Below, in pieces: positions 5,949 through 7,374 of a stretch of 7,374 bases of DNA. Position 1 is the stretch's first letter; every line of letters begins with the position of its first letter. The translations under genes were made by a program, and so were the position numbers. The notes under the pieces were generated by a model. It saw only the letters and a program-made list of their open reading frames with translations, was not told the DNA's origin and ran no database searches. The DNA lies in NCBI GenBank assembly GCA_030622265.1, contig JAUXGG010000071.1, forward strand, positions 1-7,374. Reading direction: 5' to 3'. Source of the stretch: Candidatus Eiseniibacteriota bacterium. Lineage in GTDB: Bacteria > Arandabacterota > Arandabacteria > Arandabacterales > Arandabacteraceae.

Positions 5949-7352
5949 CTAGCCGCTCGCCCGTGCAGGCTTCCTCCTGCGAACCGCGAGGTATACCAGG
6001 CCGGCGAATGACGCCAGCGAGATAATCCCGCCTAGCAGCAGCATATTCGCATAGGAGCTATCTGACACTGCTATCATGCCGGGGACGGTGAGGTCCACCA
6101 CCTTATCCCTGTAGATTCTCTGCAGCCTGAATACCGACCAGATGAACGAATGATCCGCGAAGGACAGCGCCATCACCGCGAGGCCGATAATCGCAGCCAC
6201 ATAGAACTTCACAGATCGCCGGGCTGTCCCCAGGGTTCTCTGCAGCCTGATCGCGGCGATGAATGCCAGCAAGACCACGGGGATGATGATGAACCTGGTG
6301 GCGACCCTCTGCGATCTTAAGAGCGGCACGGGGATCCTGGTAAGGAAGGCATGGAAGTAGCTGATGGAGAAGACCGCAAGGGTGAGGAGCGGCAGGTCCA
6401 GTGCCCTGAAACGGCAGTCCTCAAGTTCGGGCCTCTTCCGGAACCTCAGGTAGATGCCGAAATAGGCCACGAGCGCCAAACCCAGGATGCCTATGTAGAT
6501 ATCATATTCCCACCAGCCCGTGGTTCCCCATGGCTTCAGCCTGTCCGGCGTTTGCTGCCTTATGGTGACAAGTGCGTCGAGGAGGTCGCGCACGGTCGGA
6601 TATGACCAGATGAACTTCTCCTTCTTTCCCGCAAGTGCGAAAGCTGCCGGTATCAGGCGGAAGGCCGAGAGCGCGAGGCCCGAAACGGCTGCAAGGAGGA
6701 CAGGTTTCACCAGTTTCCAGTTGAAGATCGCGAGCAGGGCAAGAAACGCCATCGCCCACGCGAAAATGTGAAACCCACCCTGGAGTATCATCACAAAGAG
6801 CACGAAGCCCAGCTTGATCGCGGATCCTCCCCGGTCTTTTCGCTCGGTGATGTTAAGCGTGTAGAGGAAGAAGAAGGGAAGCAGGAAATACGCGGTCCAC
6901 ATCGAGTGGCCCACACCCATATGGGCCGTAATATGGCCGTTGAAATTGAAGAGCATGAAGAGTACGGAGAATGCCACCGGGGAAAGCCCGTACCTGCTCC
7001 GGATCATCAGGCACCCGGCAAATCCTATCGTATACATGATCAGCGTGTTCACGAGCACGAAAGTCCCCACGTCCATCAAGGGAAGGAGAAATACCTGGGG
7101 CGACATGTTGATCTCGGGCAGGGCGAGAAACCTCTGGGTTTCGTGGAACGCCAGTGGGATGTGAAAGGGAAGCCGGCCGGATTCCATTGCCTGCTTCAGG
7201 ACCGAGTAGTAAACGAATTCCTTTGCCCAGTCATGCACCTTGAAGGACATGTTCCCGGAGTTGAGGAAGAAAACCCAGTGGAGAGCGCCTGCGGCAAAGA
7301 TAAGTATGAGAAAAACCAGGGCCCCCCTGGAGGGAGGCCGTAGACTCCGCAT
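5949..7352 (-). CDS. Multi-pass membrane protein, GT-C / YfhO-like glycosyltransferase family (putative)
   Basis: A 467-residue very hydrophobic protein with about 10-11 predicted membrane helices. A basic N-terminus precedes TM1 (about 11-30). A first outer loop follows with His40-Asp41-Trp42, Lys44 and Glu45, then GRLPFHIP (59-66) and an INMSPQVFLLPL segment (81-92). An early loop acidic residue followed by such a segment is typical of GT-C lipid-phosphate-sugar glycosyltransferases and YfhO-like proteins. A GWWEYDIYIG stretch (279-288) and SQRVATRF (347-354) also fit that group. Members use polyprenyl-phosphate sugars in cell-envelope glycan or lipoprotein modification, but substrate and activity here are unknown. 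The ATG is preceded on its strand by an AAGGAAGGG ribosome site at about 7362-7370. The C-terminus is basic (RRRKPARA) and presumably cytoplasmic. The gene converges on the kinase operon and is probably unrelated; its own promoter or operon lies beyond the right edge. Confidence 0.75.
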   Translation of the reverse strand: MRSLRPPSRGALVFLILIFAAGALHWVFFLNSGNMSFKVHDWAKEFVYYSVLKQAMESGRLPFHIPLAFHETQRFLALPEINMSPQVFLLPLMDVGTFVLVNTLIMYTIGFAGCLMIRSRYGLSPVAFSVLFMLFNFNGHITAHMGVGHSMWTAYFLLPFFFLYTLNITERKDRGGSAIKLGFVLFVMILQGGFHIFAWAMAFLALLAIFNWKLVKPVLLAAVSGLALSAFRLIPAAFALAGKKEKFIWSYPTVRDLLDALVTIRQQTPDRLKPWGTTGWWEYDIYIGILGLALVAYFGIYLRFRKRPELEDCRFRALDLPLLTLAVFSISYFHAFLTRIPVPLLRSQRVATRFIIIPVVLLAFIAAIRLQRTLGTARRSVKFYVAAIIGLAVMALSFADHSFIWSVFRLQRIYRDKVVDLTVPGMIAVSDSSYANMLLLGGIISLASFAGLVYLAVRRRKPARASG

Positions 7353-7361
7353 TATCTCATT

Positions 7362-7370
7362 CCCTTCCTT
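7362..7370 (-). promoter_or_regulatory. Ribosome binding site for the membrane protein
   Basis: On the minus strand AAGGAAGGG lies 9 bases before the ATG at 7352, supporting that start. The bases between (AATGAGATA) contain in-frame-independent TGA and TAA triplets, where an upstream gene could end, but this cannot be seen in the window. Confidence 0.6.
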
Positions 7371-7374
7371 GATA

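Noticed and set aside
5965..5980. GCAGG-CTTCCT-CCTGC hairpin near the 3' end of the membrane protein gene
   Set aside because: It lies within the coding sequence, has a 5-bp stem and lacks a T-run; it is explained by codon content.
6768..7343. Plus-strand open frame of 191 codons opposite the membrane protein
   Set aside because: Its translation is charged, low-complexity and lacks any domain, while the minus strand encodes coherent membrane helices with a good RBS.

Overview
The window is about 7.4 kb of moderately GC-rich bacterial DNA holding four protein genes. Base composition, the tight SD-led genes, and the mix of a large hybrid sensor kinase, a receiver-plus-H-box protein and a GT-C-like membrane protein suggest an environmental Gram-negative bacterium. 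From memory, the REC-plus-H-box family is common in Desulfobacterota (former Deltaproteobacteria). That placement is inference; nothing here is a taxonomic marker.

Layout: (1) 2-1675 (+), the C-terminal part of an Eco57I/TaqI-type N6-adenine DNA methyltransferase with its target-recognition domain, cut by the left window edge. (2) 1676-1974, a 299-bp non-coding stretch with short direct and inverted repeats and a strong RBS at its right end. (3) 1975-5208 (+), a 1077-residue membrane hybrid histidine kinase: TM, extracytoplasmic sensor, TM, HAMP, PAS, HisKA, HATPase, REC1, REC2, HPt. (4) 5205-5891 (+), overlapping the kinase stop by 4 bp, a 228-residue protein made of a receiver domain and a HisKA-like H-box helix pair, with no ATPase domain and no recognisable output domain. 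(5) 5949-7352 (-), a convergent multi-pass membrane protein resembling YfhO/GT-C glycosyltransferases. No tRNA, rRNA, CRISPR array or insertion sequence was seen.

The kinase and the REC/H-box protein are almost certainly one transcription unit and the most interesting part of the window. The kinase has an intact catalytic core, an intact first receiver (Asp736) and an intact HPt (His1018). Its second receiver has Asn878 where the phospho-accepting Asp should be, and the downstream partner's receiver likewise has Asn52 at that position. In both domains the other active-site residues (acidic pair, Thr, Lys) are kept. The partner also carries an isolated H-box His (His146) with no ATP-binding domain. 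The operon therefore encodes a phosphorelay core (His443 to Asp736 to His1018) plus two apparently non-phosphorylatable receivers and an orphan H-box, with no DNA-binding or enzymatic output. How the signal leaves this pair is the open question. The methyltransferase upstream and the membrane protein downstream show no evident functional link to it.
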